35,227 bases of DNA, from the IMG/VR virus record IMGVR_UViG_3300024517_000057, positions 1-35,227 of that record; one strand, given 5' to 3'. The notes under the pieces are model-generated. The model saw only the letters and a list, made by a program, of their open reading frames with translations. It was not told the origin of the DNA and searched no databases. The position numbers were made by a program, and so were the translations under genes. The DNA is from a virus. Shown here in pieces: positions 23,910-31,891 of this stretch (the stretch's first letter is position 1; each line of letters starts with the position of its first letter).

Positions 23910-26378
23910 ATGTTAAGAGTTAGAATTTTAGAGCAAAAATTTTATTCCCAGATCAGAAATGGCGAAACATTTGCCTCGAATCTGACTGACTACACAGACT
24001 ATCTGGCTGGTAATGTTGGCGATAAAATAAAAGTAGTTACCAGCATCGACGTTGCTTGGTGGACATCGGCATCGACCTCAACAGTTATTACAATATCTGG
24101 CTCGTCAATGACACGAAGTTCTGGAGATTTTACAACGGAGGGCTGGGCGTTGGGCGATACGATTGTCTATGTTACAGCTGGAGGTGTTACGGTTGCGTCA
24201 AAGACCATAACATTTTTAGATCCAACCACAATAATAACGGACACAGCTTGGTTGACAGGAACGGTAACGGTTACGAGTGGTATTTTTTACGGTCGTACAC
24301 CGATGGAAGGTTGTATCTTTAAATATAACTTAATCGAGAACGCAGAGGTAACAAATTATAACAGCAAAATCGATGGCACGACACAGGAATTTTTCGCAGA
24401 TGGAATTGTTACGGCTGCTGGAACTCCCGTAACTTTGAATCCAGCTGGAATTTCAATACAGAAAGCGTGGTTAAATGGCTCTGTAACGTCAAAATTTGTC
24501 GGTCTTTCTCCAGATTCAAACATTCAGTATTTTGAAATCGAACACGAGTTTATAATTCTGCCCTATTATGTCGACGGATATTTGCCCAATTTACAAACAG
24601 GAACGAATCCATTATTATTCGATGGTGCAAATAGTCTAAAATACGTTATAGATGTTAGTTTTCGGGATGTCGTTTCTAATCCAAACACAAACAAAAATGT
24701 CGTGCTGGATGACAGGCTTGGAACAGTTGGATTTTTCAACGAGGCGTTTAACGGGTTTACAAATAATTATGCTTTAGGCTCTACGGCTTTGACAGATGGC
24801 TCTGGTGGAACTTTGGATGGTCTTTCGGTATCAAATACCACGAACGTCGAAATAAGGGTTAACAGCTTAACAAATAGCTTTGGCGTTACTGATCCAGTTA
24901 TGGTCGGAGTTTCTTATTTACCAGACTCGATTAATTATGTAAATCTGGAGGATTTCGAAACGAATTTTATTTACGATTCTAAGCGGACAATTTACGGAGC
25001 TGGAGCAGTTAATTCAACGGTTATACAGAATTTCACAGCAACGAGAATTTCAAGCTCTCAAATCGTTGTAAACTTTGAAACGGTGTTTACACCATTACAG
25101 CAAACCAAATTAAATGACACGAGATTTTTTGTTATCTGGGTTGATGTTGGCGATGGAACGCTGACAAATCAAACCGATGACAGGGTAAATATTTTGGCGA
25201 AAGTTGACCAATATGATTATTCCGCTGACGTTCCAGATTTGGCATTCATCAGAAGTTCAGACCACCAATTTTTTCCGCATCCTATCGACTATACTCTGGC
25301 TGGTTATACTGATTTCAAAGGTTGGATGGAAGATGGATATTTATGGAATCTGGAAAATTTCAATGTCCGATTTTATATCAATGACGCTGGGGATCCAGAG
25401 CTGCCAATTATTCAAAGTGGCTCGTTTTTGTTAGCTGCGTATAATGAATCAACTGGAGATCTTTTTGAGCTGGACAGATACGATTTTGATGTTTTAGGAA
25501 ATTCGGTTTTTGTGCCTGTTAGTGGATATTCATTTATAGAGCAAAAAATAGAGATAGACACAGAGCGAGGTTTCACATTATTAACGGGCGATCAGTTCAA
25601 TTTTGTTAAATGGACATCGTTGGGATTTTTTGACAATCAAACCAGATACGATATAAAAATTGCTTTCAAATTACGCTGGGAAAAATGGATAAATAATCCA
25701 GATGTAAACACTATTTTCTATGATCCAACAGAGCCGAATAATGGATTTAATATGGAGTCGTACAGATACTCTTTAAAAAATGGTTATGCAATTGTAACGG
25801 TGTTTGATGTTGATGTCCAGAGCGATACAAATGTTACACGTTACAGATGGATTTCGCCAGATGGAAATGTGCAGCTGTGGGATAAAAACGACACGGAAGA
25901 TCCGAAAACATATTGTGCTGAAATTAATACATACGACTCGATAGGTAATAACTTGAATGGAAACTATTTAACTGATGAAAATACATTTGTAAAAGCTCGT
26001 TTTACTCGGTGCGATGCTGGAGTTTTAACCGTTGACGATGAAACTATTTCTGGAGTTATCAGATTTGATATTGAAAATGGCGGTCTTTATTCAATTCACG
26101 AGTTATCAACATTCAGAGATCCAGAGGCTGGGAGTCCGCTGATTCCTTTGGCTGGAGAAACGCACACAAAAATAACAGTTGATCCAGCTCTTTTTTATGT
26201 CGATTTGGAATGTATGATAGATTATACACAACTAATAGCTGGGAGTACCTATTGCATTACTGGTCGTGTATGGTGGGAGGACAAAGATGGTGGAGGAGTA
26301 ATAATCGGAGAGGATGGAGTAGTAATCGGAGCAGAGGGCAAAGCTGGAAATCCAGAAATTCCATTTAAAGTCGAATAA
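23910..26378 (+). CDS. Large beta-rich tail fibre or baseplate protein
   Basis: An 822-residue, Thr/Asp/Asn-rich protein. Residues 40-130 contain Ser/Thr/Val repeats typical of beta-sandwich adhesion domains (STSTVITISGSSMTRSSGDF). The rest alternates predicted strands and turns (about 170-740), and the end is Gly-rich (GGGVIIGEDGVVIGAEGKAG). It follows the hub-like gene, as tail-tip fibres do. Receptor binding or baseplate wedge are both possible. No family is recognised. Confidence 0.7.
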   Translation: MLRVRILEQKFYSQIRNGETFASNLTDYTDYLAGNVGDKIKVVTSIDVAWWTSASTSTVITISGSSMTRSSGDFTTEGWALGDTIVYVTAGGVTVASKTITFLDPTTIITDTAWLTGTVTVTSGIFYGRTPMEGCIFKYNLIENAEVTNYNSKIDGTTQEFFADGIVTAAGTPVTLNPAGISIQKAWLNGSVTSKFVGLSPDSNIQYFEIEHEFIILPYYVDGYLPNLQTGTNPLLFDGANSLKYVIDVSFRDVVSNPNTNKNVVLDDRLGTVGFFNEAFNGFTNNYALGSTALTDGSGGTLDGLSVSNTTNVEIRVNSLTNSFGVTDPVMVGVSYLPDSINYVNLEDFETNFIYDSKRTIYGAGAVNSTVIQNFTATRISSSQIVVNFETVFTPLQQTKLNDTRFFVIWVDVGDGTLTNQTDDRVNILAKVDQYDYSADVPDLAFIRSSDHQFFPHPIDYTLAGYTDFKGWMEDGYLWNLENFNVRFYINDAGDPELPIIQSGSFLLAAYNESTGDLFELDRYDFDVLGNSVFVPVSGYSFIEQKIEIDTERGFTLLTGDQFNFVKWTSLGFFDNQTRYDIKIAFKLRWEKWINNPDVNTIFYDPTEPNNGFNMESYRYSLKNGYAIVTVFDVDVQSDTNVTRYRWISPDGNVQLWDKNDTEDPKTYCAEINTYDSIGNNLNGNYLTDENTFVKARFTRCDAGVLTVDDETISGVIRFDIENGGLYSIHELSTFRDPEAGSPLIPLAGETHTKITVDPALFYVDLECMIDYTQLIAGSTYCITGRVWWEDKDGGGVIIGEDGVVIGAEGKAGNPEIPFKVE

Positions 26379-26379
26379 A

Positions 26380-27300
26380 ATGATAGTTGAAAGATTAGGA
26401 AATAACAGCCCAGAAACGCTTGGAATAATGGCGGTCAGATCCTGTGGACAAGCGAAATCAACGGTTGACGCACAAGCTCTGTGCGATTGCCATTGCGAGG
26501 ACTGTTTACAGACCTTAAATGTTTTTGCGGATGTTGGCTCAAGTGATCCAAAAAGAAACGATAAAAGGGAATTTTTATTTCGGGTTCTGGATGTTGGCGA
26601 TACGGCTGTGATGAAGCTGTTTAAAAACGGCACAGAGGTCGCAACATTAAACACAGGAGCATACGGCACGTTTTACGATTTGGGAAGTTTAGGAACGGGC
26701 GATCAGCAGTATTACACAGGCTATTTAATCGAGTGGCAAAATGTCCTGTCAGCTCACGGAGTAGGCGATTATTATGTCAAAGCAGAATTAATCGTTTACG
26801 GTACAGCTATTGAGGTATTTTCGCAGATTTATACGCTGATGAATTACGACGAGGAAACAGTCGATGGAACGGTGCGAATAATTACCTATCAAAACGGAAA
26901 TATTGAAAGCTCTGATTTTGATTACACAGATTTAAACTGGTATCAAGAAATAAGAATCAAAGGCATTTTCTGGCAGAAAAGACCAGAGCTGACAACGGAC
27001 ACCTATTTTACAACGGCTCGAAAAGTAACACAAATTCAAGATTCTATTAAATACAAATACACGCTGGAAACCAGATTTATGACAGGGAAAACCAGCGATT
27101 ATTTAGTTAGCAACAAAATGTTAGCAAATGACATTTTAATTACAGACTATAATAAATGTAACACAGAGGCGTATTGCGACCTCCCAGTAACCATCGAGGA
27201 ATTTGACACGACCGAAGAATTATCGTACTTTAGAGGTCGATATCACGTTATAACTTTTGCGGATCGTACTCAAAATATAAGGAAAAGAAACTTTAAATAA
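26380..27300 (+). CDS. Tail-tip protein with N-terminal cysteine cluster
   Basis: A 306-residue protein starting one base after the previous stop. Residues 22-43 hold five cysteines (CGQ, then LCDCHCEDCLQ), an unusual cluster that could bind metal. The remainder is beta-rich with few motifs (LFRVLDVGDTAVMKLFKNG, then YLIEWQNVLSAHG). By position it is a tail-tip or fibre component. Its last base is the first base of the next ATG. Confidence 0.6.
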   Translation: MIVERLGNNSPETLGIMAVRSCGQAKSTVDAQALCDCHCEDCLQTLNVFADVGSSDPKRNDKREFLFRVLDVGDTAVMKLFKNGTEVATLNTGAYGTFYDLGSLGTGDQQYYTGYLIEWQNVLSAHGVGDYYVKAELIVYGTAIEVFSQIYTLMNYDEETVDGTVRIITYQNGNIESSDFDYTDLNWYQEIRIKGIFWQKRPELTTDTYFTTARKVTQIQDSIKYKYTLETRFMTGKTSDYLVSNKMLANDILITDYNKCNTEAYCDLPVTIEEFDTTEELSYFRGRYHVITFADRTQNIRKRNFK

Positions 27301-27860
27301 TGGCTATAAAAATTTCAGATTTAACGGATTTAGAAACAAGACAAGCGTGGGCAGACGAGGATCGAATTTTGCTGTCTGTAAAAGATCAGCCATTACCTAC
27401 GCAATGGGAATCCAGAGCTGTCGAAGGCTTGGTTTTAAAAGGAATGATGGCATCGGTCGTTACGACTACTATTGAACCAGCGAAAATTTTGCAGCTGGGA
27501 ACTGTTCCAGCATTGTTAACAGGCGAGAGCTTTGCAACGGCAAATAAATATATAGTTCCCGATGGTTTTGTTTTCAATCTTGATTATCAAGGCAACAAAT
27601 ACGAGGGTAACGTGAACATCGAAATCGGGTACACGAATGGAGCTGTATTTGTTCCAACGGATGCGGTCATAACATCGCAAACCATTCTTGACGCTACGCA
27701 AGACTATGTTTATGCCATACCTCCAGACCTTATAAAAGACAAGGCGTATGGCATCAAGCAAAATTTTAATTTGGGCATACAGGCAACGGGAGGAACGCAG
27801 CCCATTACAGGCGATTCACGAATGATTATACGTACTATTTATCGAGTATTTGAGGTTTAG
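27300..27860 (+). CDS. Hypothetical late structural protein
   Basis: A 186-residue protein starting with a short helical head (AIKISDLTDLETRQAWADED), then a beta-rich body (PDGFVFNLDYQGNKYEGNVN) that resembles a fibre or attachment domain. It is the last gene before the lysis cassette. No family is recognised. Confidence 0.6.
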   Translation: MAIKISDLTDLETRQAWADEDRILLSVKDQPLPTQWESRAVEGLVLKGMMASVVTTTIEPAKILQLGTVPALLTGESFATANKYIVPDGFVFNLDYQGNKYEGNVNIEIGYTNGAVFVPTDAVITSQTILDATQDYVYAIPPDLIKDKAYGIKQNFNLGIQATGGTQPITGDSRMIIRTIYRVFEV

Positions 27861-27862
27861 AA

Positions 27863-28297
27863 ATGTTGTGGAATTTGCTACAAATAGATGCAATGGCAGA
27901 GGCAACATTTAATTTGAAAGATGTCATTTACATAATGACTGGGGCGGTGGGAATTGGCAGCTACATTTTACGGGATAAAATCAAGTCCGAAAAAATGAGC
28001 CACACCATTGAACAAATGAAAACGGAATGTGCAAAGGACGTTCAAGATTTAAAGGAAAAACAACTCGGATATTCGGCAAGTAAAAAAGCAGCAATGAAGG
28101 AAATAAAAGCCTATATGGAAAAATCCGACAACGTTGTACACGCCAGAATCGATAAATTTAAGGACGATTTTGAAACTTACGTAAAAGAAAACCAAGCGGA
28201 AATGAAAGAAGTTACCAAAATGTTTAACGATCTCGATAAGAAAGTTGAAACGGGTTTTGCCCAGATACTTTCGGAGATCAAAAACTTGCAAAAATGA
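27863..28297 (+). CDS. Membrane-anchored coiled-coil protein, holin-associated type
   Basis: A 144-residue protein with one membrane segment (DVIYIMTGAVGIGSYIL, about 20-36) followed by a long charged coiled coil. This resembles XhlA-like proteins that assist holins. Start: ATG 27863 directly follows the previous stop, but ATG 27893 (MAEATF) would also serve and leaves only a short N terminus before the membrane segment. The stop overlaps the next gene by four bases. Confidence 0.65.
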   Translation: MLWNLLQIDAMAEATFNLKDVIYIMTGAVGIGSYILRDKIKSEKMSHTIEQMKTECAKDVQDLKEKQLGYSASKKAAMKEIKAYMEKSDNVVHARIDKFKDDFETYVKENQAEMKEVTKMFNDLDKKVETGFAQILSEIKNLQK

Positions 28298-28500
28298 ACC
28301 GTTTATTTAAAAATGGAATAGTAACTACCATAGTCGGACTAGTGTTAATCGCTGGAGCTGTTTATATGTATTTGTCAAAATCATTTTCAACGATGGAGGC
28401 TGGAGAATTAGCAGCTTTGTCGCTGTTATTTTTGCGGTCAAAAGATTCGCTGATCGGTCTGGCAAAAAAGGAGGAAAAACCAAAACTAACGAAGAAATAA
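28294..28500 (+). CDS. Holin candidate
   Basis: A 68-residue protein: hydrophobic segment 9-27 (GIVTTIVGLVLIAGAVYMY), a second weaker hydrophobic segment at 36-50, and a Lys-rich cytoplasmic-type tail. Small size, two membrane spans, a basic C terminus and a place immediately before the endolysin gene are classic holin features. The stop overlaps the endolysin start by one base. Confidence 0.7.
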   Translation: MNRLFKNGIVTTIVGLVLIAGAVYMYLSKSFSTMEAGELAALSLLFLRSKDSLIGLAKKEEKPKLTKK

Positions 28501-28889
28501 TGTCCAAGAGGCTGACTAAAAATTTTAACCAGTCGGAGTTCGATTGCTCTGACGGTTCAAAGATGCCAATTGATGTATATAATAATGTCGTGGAACTTGC
28601 GGAAAATCTGCAAGTTTTACGGGATTATGTAGACAGACCGATAAAGGTAAACTCTGGTTATCGATCTCCAGATTATAATGCTCTTGTCGGAGGTGCAACT
28701 AAAAGTCAACATTTGCTGGGCAAAGCTGGAGATATCGTTATCGGAAATCTCAAACCAGAAGAAGTCGCAGATATAATAATGGAGCTGATAACGTTGGGTA
28801 AAATGGAACAGGGCGGTATCGGAATTTATAACTCGTTTACGCATTACGACATACGAGGAACAGCAGCACGATGGGATTACCGAAAATAA
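28500..28889 (+). CDS. Endolysin, M15 family peptidase
   Basis: A 129-residue zinc peptidase of the M15 (peptidase M15_3/VanY-like) type that cuts peptidoglycan stem peptides. Visible signatures are VNSGYRSPDYN (50-60), the zinc motif SQHLLGKAGD (69-78, with His71 and Asp78) and the final ligand region FTHYDIRG (His115). Size is typical for this endolysin group. No signal peptide, so a holin is needed for export. Confidence 0.9.
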   Translation: MSKRLTKNFNQSEFDCSDGSKMPIDVYNNVVELAENLQVLRDYVDRPIKVNSGYRSPDYNALVGGATKSQHLLGKAGDIVIGNLKPEEVADIIMELITLGKMEQGGIGIYNSFTHYDIRGTAARWDYRK

Positions 28890-29194
28890 GACCAGTTTAC
28901 GTTTTGGGGTTTTTGTTTCTGGTCAGCTTTGGTCTAAACATTTATTTTGCCTCACAGAGCTATTTTAAAGGCTCTAGGCTGATTGAATATGAAAAGACAA
29001 TACAACATATCAATCAACAGGAGAAAGAAGCTAAAAAGCAAATTATTGAGCTTTCGGCAAAAGTGGATGAGTTAAACAGTTTAGAGGATGACGTTAAGAA
29101 TTTTTACGATAGTATTTCCGTTTCTGTTGGTACAGATTACAGGGTACAAGACAGCATTTTGTCAGCCATCCTCCACAGACACAATCTGCATTGA
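28871..29194 (+). CDS. Inner-membrane spanin candidate (Rz-like)
   Basis: A 107-residue protein with an N-terminal membrane anchor (VYVLGFLFLVSFGLNIYFA, 9-27) followed by a periplasmic coiled coil (residues 38-80). This matches i-spanins that help fuse inner and outer membranes. It overlaps the endolysin by 19 bases, and its 3' part is overlapped by the next gene in another frame, as in Rz/Rz1 pairs. Confidence 0.65.
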   Translation: MGLPKIRPVYVLGFLFLVSFGLNIYFASQSYFKGSRLIEYEKTIQHINQQEKEAKKQIIELSAKVDELNSLEDDVKNFYDSISVSVGTDYRVQDSILSAILHRHNLH

Positions 29195-29492
29195 TAAAGT
29201 AAAATACACAGCGATTGTAAACGGGTTGATCCAGTTGGATCTGAAAGACAGTCTGCTTACTATCTGCAATAAAAAAACGGATTATCTGGACTCCATAATC
29301 CAGTCAAAGGATGAAATAATATCTGGGCAAGAAATGAAATCGCTGGTATTTAAAGACCAGATTAACAGTCAAGAAAATACTATCAATTTACAGCTAAATC
29401 AAATCGGAAAATTGAAATTAACCAAAACGATTTATGGACTTGGTTTCTGTATTTCTGCTGGTGGATTGCTAACGATTTTGTTATTACAGTAA
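29088..29492 (+). CDS. Second spanin-like protein, u-spanin-type layout
   Basis: A 134-residue protein overlapping the Rz-like gene by 107 bases. It has an N-terminal signal-like segment (RIFTIVFPFLLVQITGY) ending near Cys25 (AFCQ), a charged middle region (60-105) and a C-terminal membrane segment (IYGLGFCISAGGLLTILLLQ). Lipid-type N terminus plus C-terminal span is the layout of unimolecular spanins, but Phe at the -1 position makes the lipobox imperfect. It is either the outer partner of the Rz-like protein or a u-spanin. Confidence 0.6.
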   Translation: MTLRIFTIVFPFLLVQITGYKTAFCQPSSTDTICIDKVKYTAIVNGLIQLDLKDSLLTICNKKTDYLDSIIQSKDEIISGQEMKSLVFKDQINSQENTINLQLNQIGKLKLTKTIYGLGFCISAGGLLTILLLQ

Positions 29493-29498
29493 AATCAC

Positions 29499-29506
29499 TA
29501 AATTTG
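29499..29506 (+). promoter_or_regulatory. Late-type promoter box with -33 element
   Basis: TAAATTTG ends four bases before the ATG at 29511, and TTTG (29477-29480) lies 18 bases upstream. This is the best-formed promoter of this class. Confidence 0.6.
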
Positions 29507-29510
29507 TATT

Positions 29511-29783
29511 ATGGCAACAGCAAAAAAACCAACAGCCTCAAAACCAAAGGCAACGGAAAGCAAACCAGAAACGTCTGAACCTAAAGCAGAAATAAAAGCT
29601 CCAAAGCGTAAAGCGATAACGACACCAAAAAAGGTTCTGGATGGTGTGCAGAGAGAAAATTACGTTACTGTTGAGTTTATTATTGATATGCCTAAACAAA
29701 AAATTAACAAAGGAGATCAGTATTCCGTTGGAAAATCAACGGCTGACAGCCTTGTAAAGCTCAAAAGAGCTAAGATTCTATAG
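29511..29783 (+). CDS. Lys/Pro/Ala-rich small protein
   Basis: A 90-residue protein with a disordered basic N terminus (repeats such as KPKATESKPETSEPKAE, residues 12-28) and a folded C-terminal 45 residues (YVTVEFIIDMPKQKINKGDQ, then a helix). It might bind DNA or be packaged in the head. It has its own late-type box and a terminator, so it is expressed as a single gene. No family is recognised. Confidence 0.6.
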   Translation: MATAKKPTASKPKATESKPETSEPKAEIKAPKRKAITTPKKVLDGVQRENYVTVEFIIDMPKQKINKGDQYSVGKSTADSLVKLKRAKIL

Positions 29784-29801
29784 GTCTGAACAAACAGACC
29801 T
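29782..29801 (+). terminator. First of two tandem terminator hairpins
   Basis: AGGTCTG (29782-29788) and CAGACCT (29795-29801) form a perfect seven-base-pair stem around AACAAA, followed by GTTTTC. It is weak alone because the T-run is short. Confidence 0.6.
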
Positions 29802-29817
29802 GTTTTCTGTGTAAAAG

Positions 29818-29850
29818 CCTCTCGGAGTTATGTCTGGGAGGTTTTTTTTT
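29818..29850 (+). terminator. Second terminator, end of the late region
   Basis: CCTCTC (29818-29823) pairs with GGGAGG (29836-29841), followed by nine Ts. It separates the late genes from the second early operon. Confidence 0.75.
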
Positions 29851-29869
29851 GCCTTTTTTTTTGGAATCG

Positions 29870-29901
29870 TTTGGTTTTTACAAAAATAATGCTTTTCTTT
29901 G
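29870..29901 (+). promoter_or_regulatory. Early-type promoter 4
   Basis: TTTG (29870-29873), a 20-base spacer starting GTTTTTACAAAAATAA, and TTTCTTTG (29894-29901), a weaker version of the -7 box. The transcribed leader GATTCATCAAACACAG equals that of promoter 1. Confidence 0.6.
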
Positions 29902-29931
29902 ATTCATCAAACACAGAAAAACACAGAAATT

Positions 29932-30279
29932 ATGAAAACAATGACACAAAAAGAGAGGGATGCAGTCAAGCGTCGAATAAAAAATGCTCAAGAATGGTAT
30001 AAACTTAGGCGAGTAATCGAAAGATGTGAGGTCGAGGCAAAAAAAATAGTTTTCGAGGGGCAAACACACAAGGAGCAAAACGAAACTAAAAAGCTATTTT
30101 GGAAGTTTATGGATACACCAACACACTTAACGATTCTATTGTCAATTAAACAAGCGACTCAAAAGCACGTGGAATATCTTGTAAATATTGGCGAGGTGGA
30201 ATCTAATCCAACAGTACAAAAATATTTATCTATGACTATGACTCATTGTTCTCACAAATACAAAAACAAAGTTATTTAA
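29932..30279 (+). CDS. Hypothetical early protein
   Basis: A 115-residue, basic, helical protein and first gene of the second early operon. The ATG at 29932 follows two CACAGAAA words in the leader; an upstream in-frame ATG at 29899 lies within the promoter and would be untranscribed. His and Cys occur late (MTMTHCSHKYK) but form no clear metal site. Function unknown. Confidence 0.65.
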   Translation: MKTMTQKERDAVKRRIKNAQEWYKLRRVIERCEVEAKKIVFEGQTHKEQNETKKLFWKFMDTPTHLTILLSIKQATQKHVEYLVNIGEVESNPTVQKYLSMTMTHCSHKYKNKVI

Positions 30280-30298
30280 TAATAAGCAATAACCAACA

Positions 30299-30317
30299 GG
30301 GGGAGCAATCCTCCTTT
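30299..30317 (+). terminator. Intergenic hairpin
   Basis: GGGGGA (30299-30304), GCAA loop, TCCTCC (30309-30314), with only three Ts. It belongs to the same hairpin family as 10795 and 17278. It may be partial termination or mRNA protection, since the following genes have no promoter of their own. Confidence 0.5.
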
Positions 30318-30330
30318 AAAACACAGAAAA

Positions 30331-30555
30331 ATGAAAGCAATTTTTTTAAAATGTAATGTCTGCGAGGAATCTCCAGAGGTAAAAATTCCAGATACAACGC
30401 ACGATGGCGATATGCTACTCTGTCCAAGCTGCGATAAACGAATGGCTTACTGCGAATCAGAGGCGTGGAACAAACCGAATTTAATCTGGCATCCTATTGA
30501 TACAGATTTCAATAAAGAGTGGGGAGGAATCCCAGTAACAATAATTAATAAATAA
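30331..30555 (+). CDS. Small zinc-ribbon protein
   Basis: A 74-residue protein with two CxxC pairs, CNVC (8-11) and CPSC (31-34), in the spacing of a rubredoxin-type zinc ribbon. The rest is short and acidic (FNKEWGGIPVTI). It starts after CACAGAAAA. It lies before the RecE-like nuclease and might act with it or in transcription, but nothing proves this. Confidence 0.7.
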   Translation: MKAIFLKCNVCEESPEVKIPDTTHDGDMLLCPSCDKRMAYCESEAWNKPNLIWHPIDTDFNKEWGGIPVTIINK

Positions 30556-30564
30556 CACAGAAAA

Positions 30565-31398
30565 ATGAAAAATTACTTACAAAGATTTGAGATCCAGAAA
30601 CCGAATCTGGAAAAGCGAAAATTAAGCTATTCATCACTAAAGCAATTCGCACGGAGTCCGATCCATTACATCCAATATTTGAACGAAAAATTTGAACCAA
30701 CAGACAGTATGGTTCTCGGCTCGGTTGTGGATTGTCTTTTATTAACTCCAGACGAGTTTGAAAATAAATATTTAGTAATTCCAAAAATCGACAGGAGATC
30801 CAAAGCTGGTAAAGAGGCTTATGCAGAGGCACAGAGCAGAGCAGCGGAAAACAATTTAACAATCGTTTCAGAGGTTCAATATAACACAGCACAAATAATG
30901 GTCGATCAAGTCTCGAACAATCCAGAGGCTAAAGCCATTTTAAACGGCACTACGGAAACGCAAAAGAAAATCGAGTGGAAACATAAGGAGTTGCCATTTG
31001 TGGGTTATCTGGATGGAGCTGGAGAGTTTCACGATGGAAAAAAATTCATCTTTGATTTGAAAACGACATCGGATGCGAGTTTGGATGCGTACACAAAGCA
31101 GTTGATCAACTTAAAATACGATTTGCAAATTGCTATGTATTATATCGCTTACCAGCGACAGCATTTCGAACAGCCATTGGCGTATCACATTGTAGTTGAA
31201 AATAAAGCTCCGTATTCCTGTAACGTATTCAAACTATCAGACACAGTTCTGGAGGCTGGAAAACGAGTTTATGACAGTCTATGCGATAAGTTCAAAGAAT
31301 GTATGGAGGATGAAAACTGGGGAGCTGGTTACGAATTTTTTCAACAGCCAAACCAGATTTTGGAGCTGCCAGAATGGTATATTAATAAACTAGTATAA
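30565..31398 (+). CDS. RecE/ExoVIII-like PD-(D/E)XK exonuclease
   Basis: A 277-residue nuclease of the RecE/exodeoxyribonuclease VIII-like group. It has an N-terminal YSSLKQFARSP (22-32), LGSVVDCLLL (51-60), then the active site with Asp150 (VGYLDGAG), Asp164 and Lys166 (FIFDLKT) and the QIAMYY motif (188-193). It would resect double-stranded ends and feed single strands to the Bet/RecT protein encoded 4 kb further along the circle. The start is supported by CACAGAAAA-ATG. Confidence 0.85.
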   Translation: MKNYLQRFEIQKPNLEKRKLSYSSLKQFARSPIHYIQYLNEKFEPTDSMVLGSVVDCLLLTPDEFENKYLVIPKIDRRSKAGKEAYAEAQSRAAENNLTIVSEVQYNTAQIMVDQVSNNPEAKAILNGTTETQKKIEWKHKELPFVGYLDGAGEFHDGKKFIFDLKTTSDASLDAYTKQLINLKYDLQIAMYYIAYQRQHFEQPLAYHIVVENKAPYSCNVFKLSDTVLEAGKRVYDSLCDKFKECMEDENWGAGYEFFQQPNQILELPEWYINKLV

Positions 31399-31463
31399 CG
31401 GTTTGACTAAAAAGATGATAAAGATTAGAATAGTAGAATTAGAAGAAGAAATAAAAGAAGAGG

Positions 31464-31592
31464 ATGACTGATAAACGAAAACTAATCAAGATGTTAGAAT
31501 ATTCATCTTTAAGGCTACAGAAAAAAATATCTAAAGCAAAAAAACAATTAACCCAAAACAAAGAAGATGAAAACATACCTACTAAAAAGTAA
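31464..31592 (+). CDS. Small basic helical protein
   Basis: A 42-residue ORF, Lys-rich coiled coil (LQKKISKAKKQL). A possible 18-codon ORF at 31415-31471 overlaps its start. It overlaps the next ORF by 26 bases. This stretch lacks the CACAGAAA start context of its neighbours. It is short, so I cannot exclude a chance ORF. Confidence 0.4.
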   Translation: MTDKRKLIKMLEYSSLRLQKKISKAKKQLTQNKEDENIPTKK

Positions 31593-31737
31593 ATTAAACA
31601 AAGGGCTAATATATGGTGCGTGGGAAGAAAACGGAAGCTGGGTTTATTTAGATAGGGATGGTTCTAAAGTTTATATGCCAAAAGAGTTGTATGAAATAAG
31701 TAGTGAATGGAACATTAAACCAAAACAAAGAAGATGA
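31567..31737 (+). CDS. Small hypothetical protein, SH3-like pattern
   Basis: A 56-residue ORF with an all-beta look (KGLIYGAWEENGSWVYLDRD, then SKVYMPKELYEI). It starts within AAAGAAG-ATGA, and its last four bases form the next start in the same kind of context. Compositional patterns and the regular Trp/Tyr spacing support a real protein. Function unknown. Confidence 0.55.
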   Translation: MKTYLLKSKLNKGLIYGAWEENGSWVYLDRDGSKVYMPKELYEISSEWNIKPKQRR

Positions 31738-31835
31738 GTGACCCAAGAAAAGATTTTATGCAAACATTAATTTATTGCTTTGGTGGTATGGCTTTATTAT
31801 GGGTTGTTCTATCAATCATATTTTATTGTTTATAA
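31734..31835 (+). CDS. 33-residue single-pass membrane protein
   Basis: The ATG overlaps the preceding TGA. A polar N terminus is followed by a hydrophobic segment (LIYCFGGMALLWVVLSIIFY, 12-31). It resembles the other tiny membrane proteins in the early regions (3298, 10029, 33795). Role unknown. Confidence 0.55.
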   Translation: MSDPRKDFMQTLIYCFGGMALLWVVLSIIFYCL

Positions 31836-31891
31836 CAAAAGTATAAAAGGAGTTTTAATGCCGTTTTATAAATAGTTAAAAAACACAGAAA

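Noticed and set aside
31415-31471. 18-codon ORF before the 31464 gene
   Set aside because: Low-complexity Glu/Lys/Ile content and no start signal; it is compatible with chance in AT-rich DNA.
31858-31875. Five-codon ORF after AAAGGAG, a Shine-Dalgarno-like sequence
   Set aside because: Too short to be a gene, and Shine-Dalgarno sequences are not used elsewhere here. It could be a leader peptide but nothing supports it.
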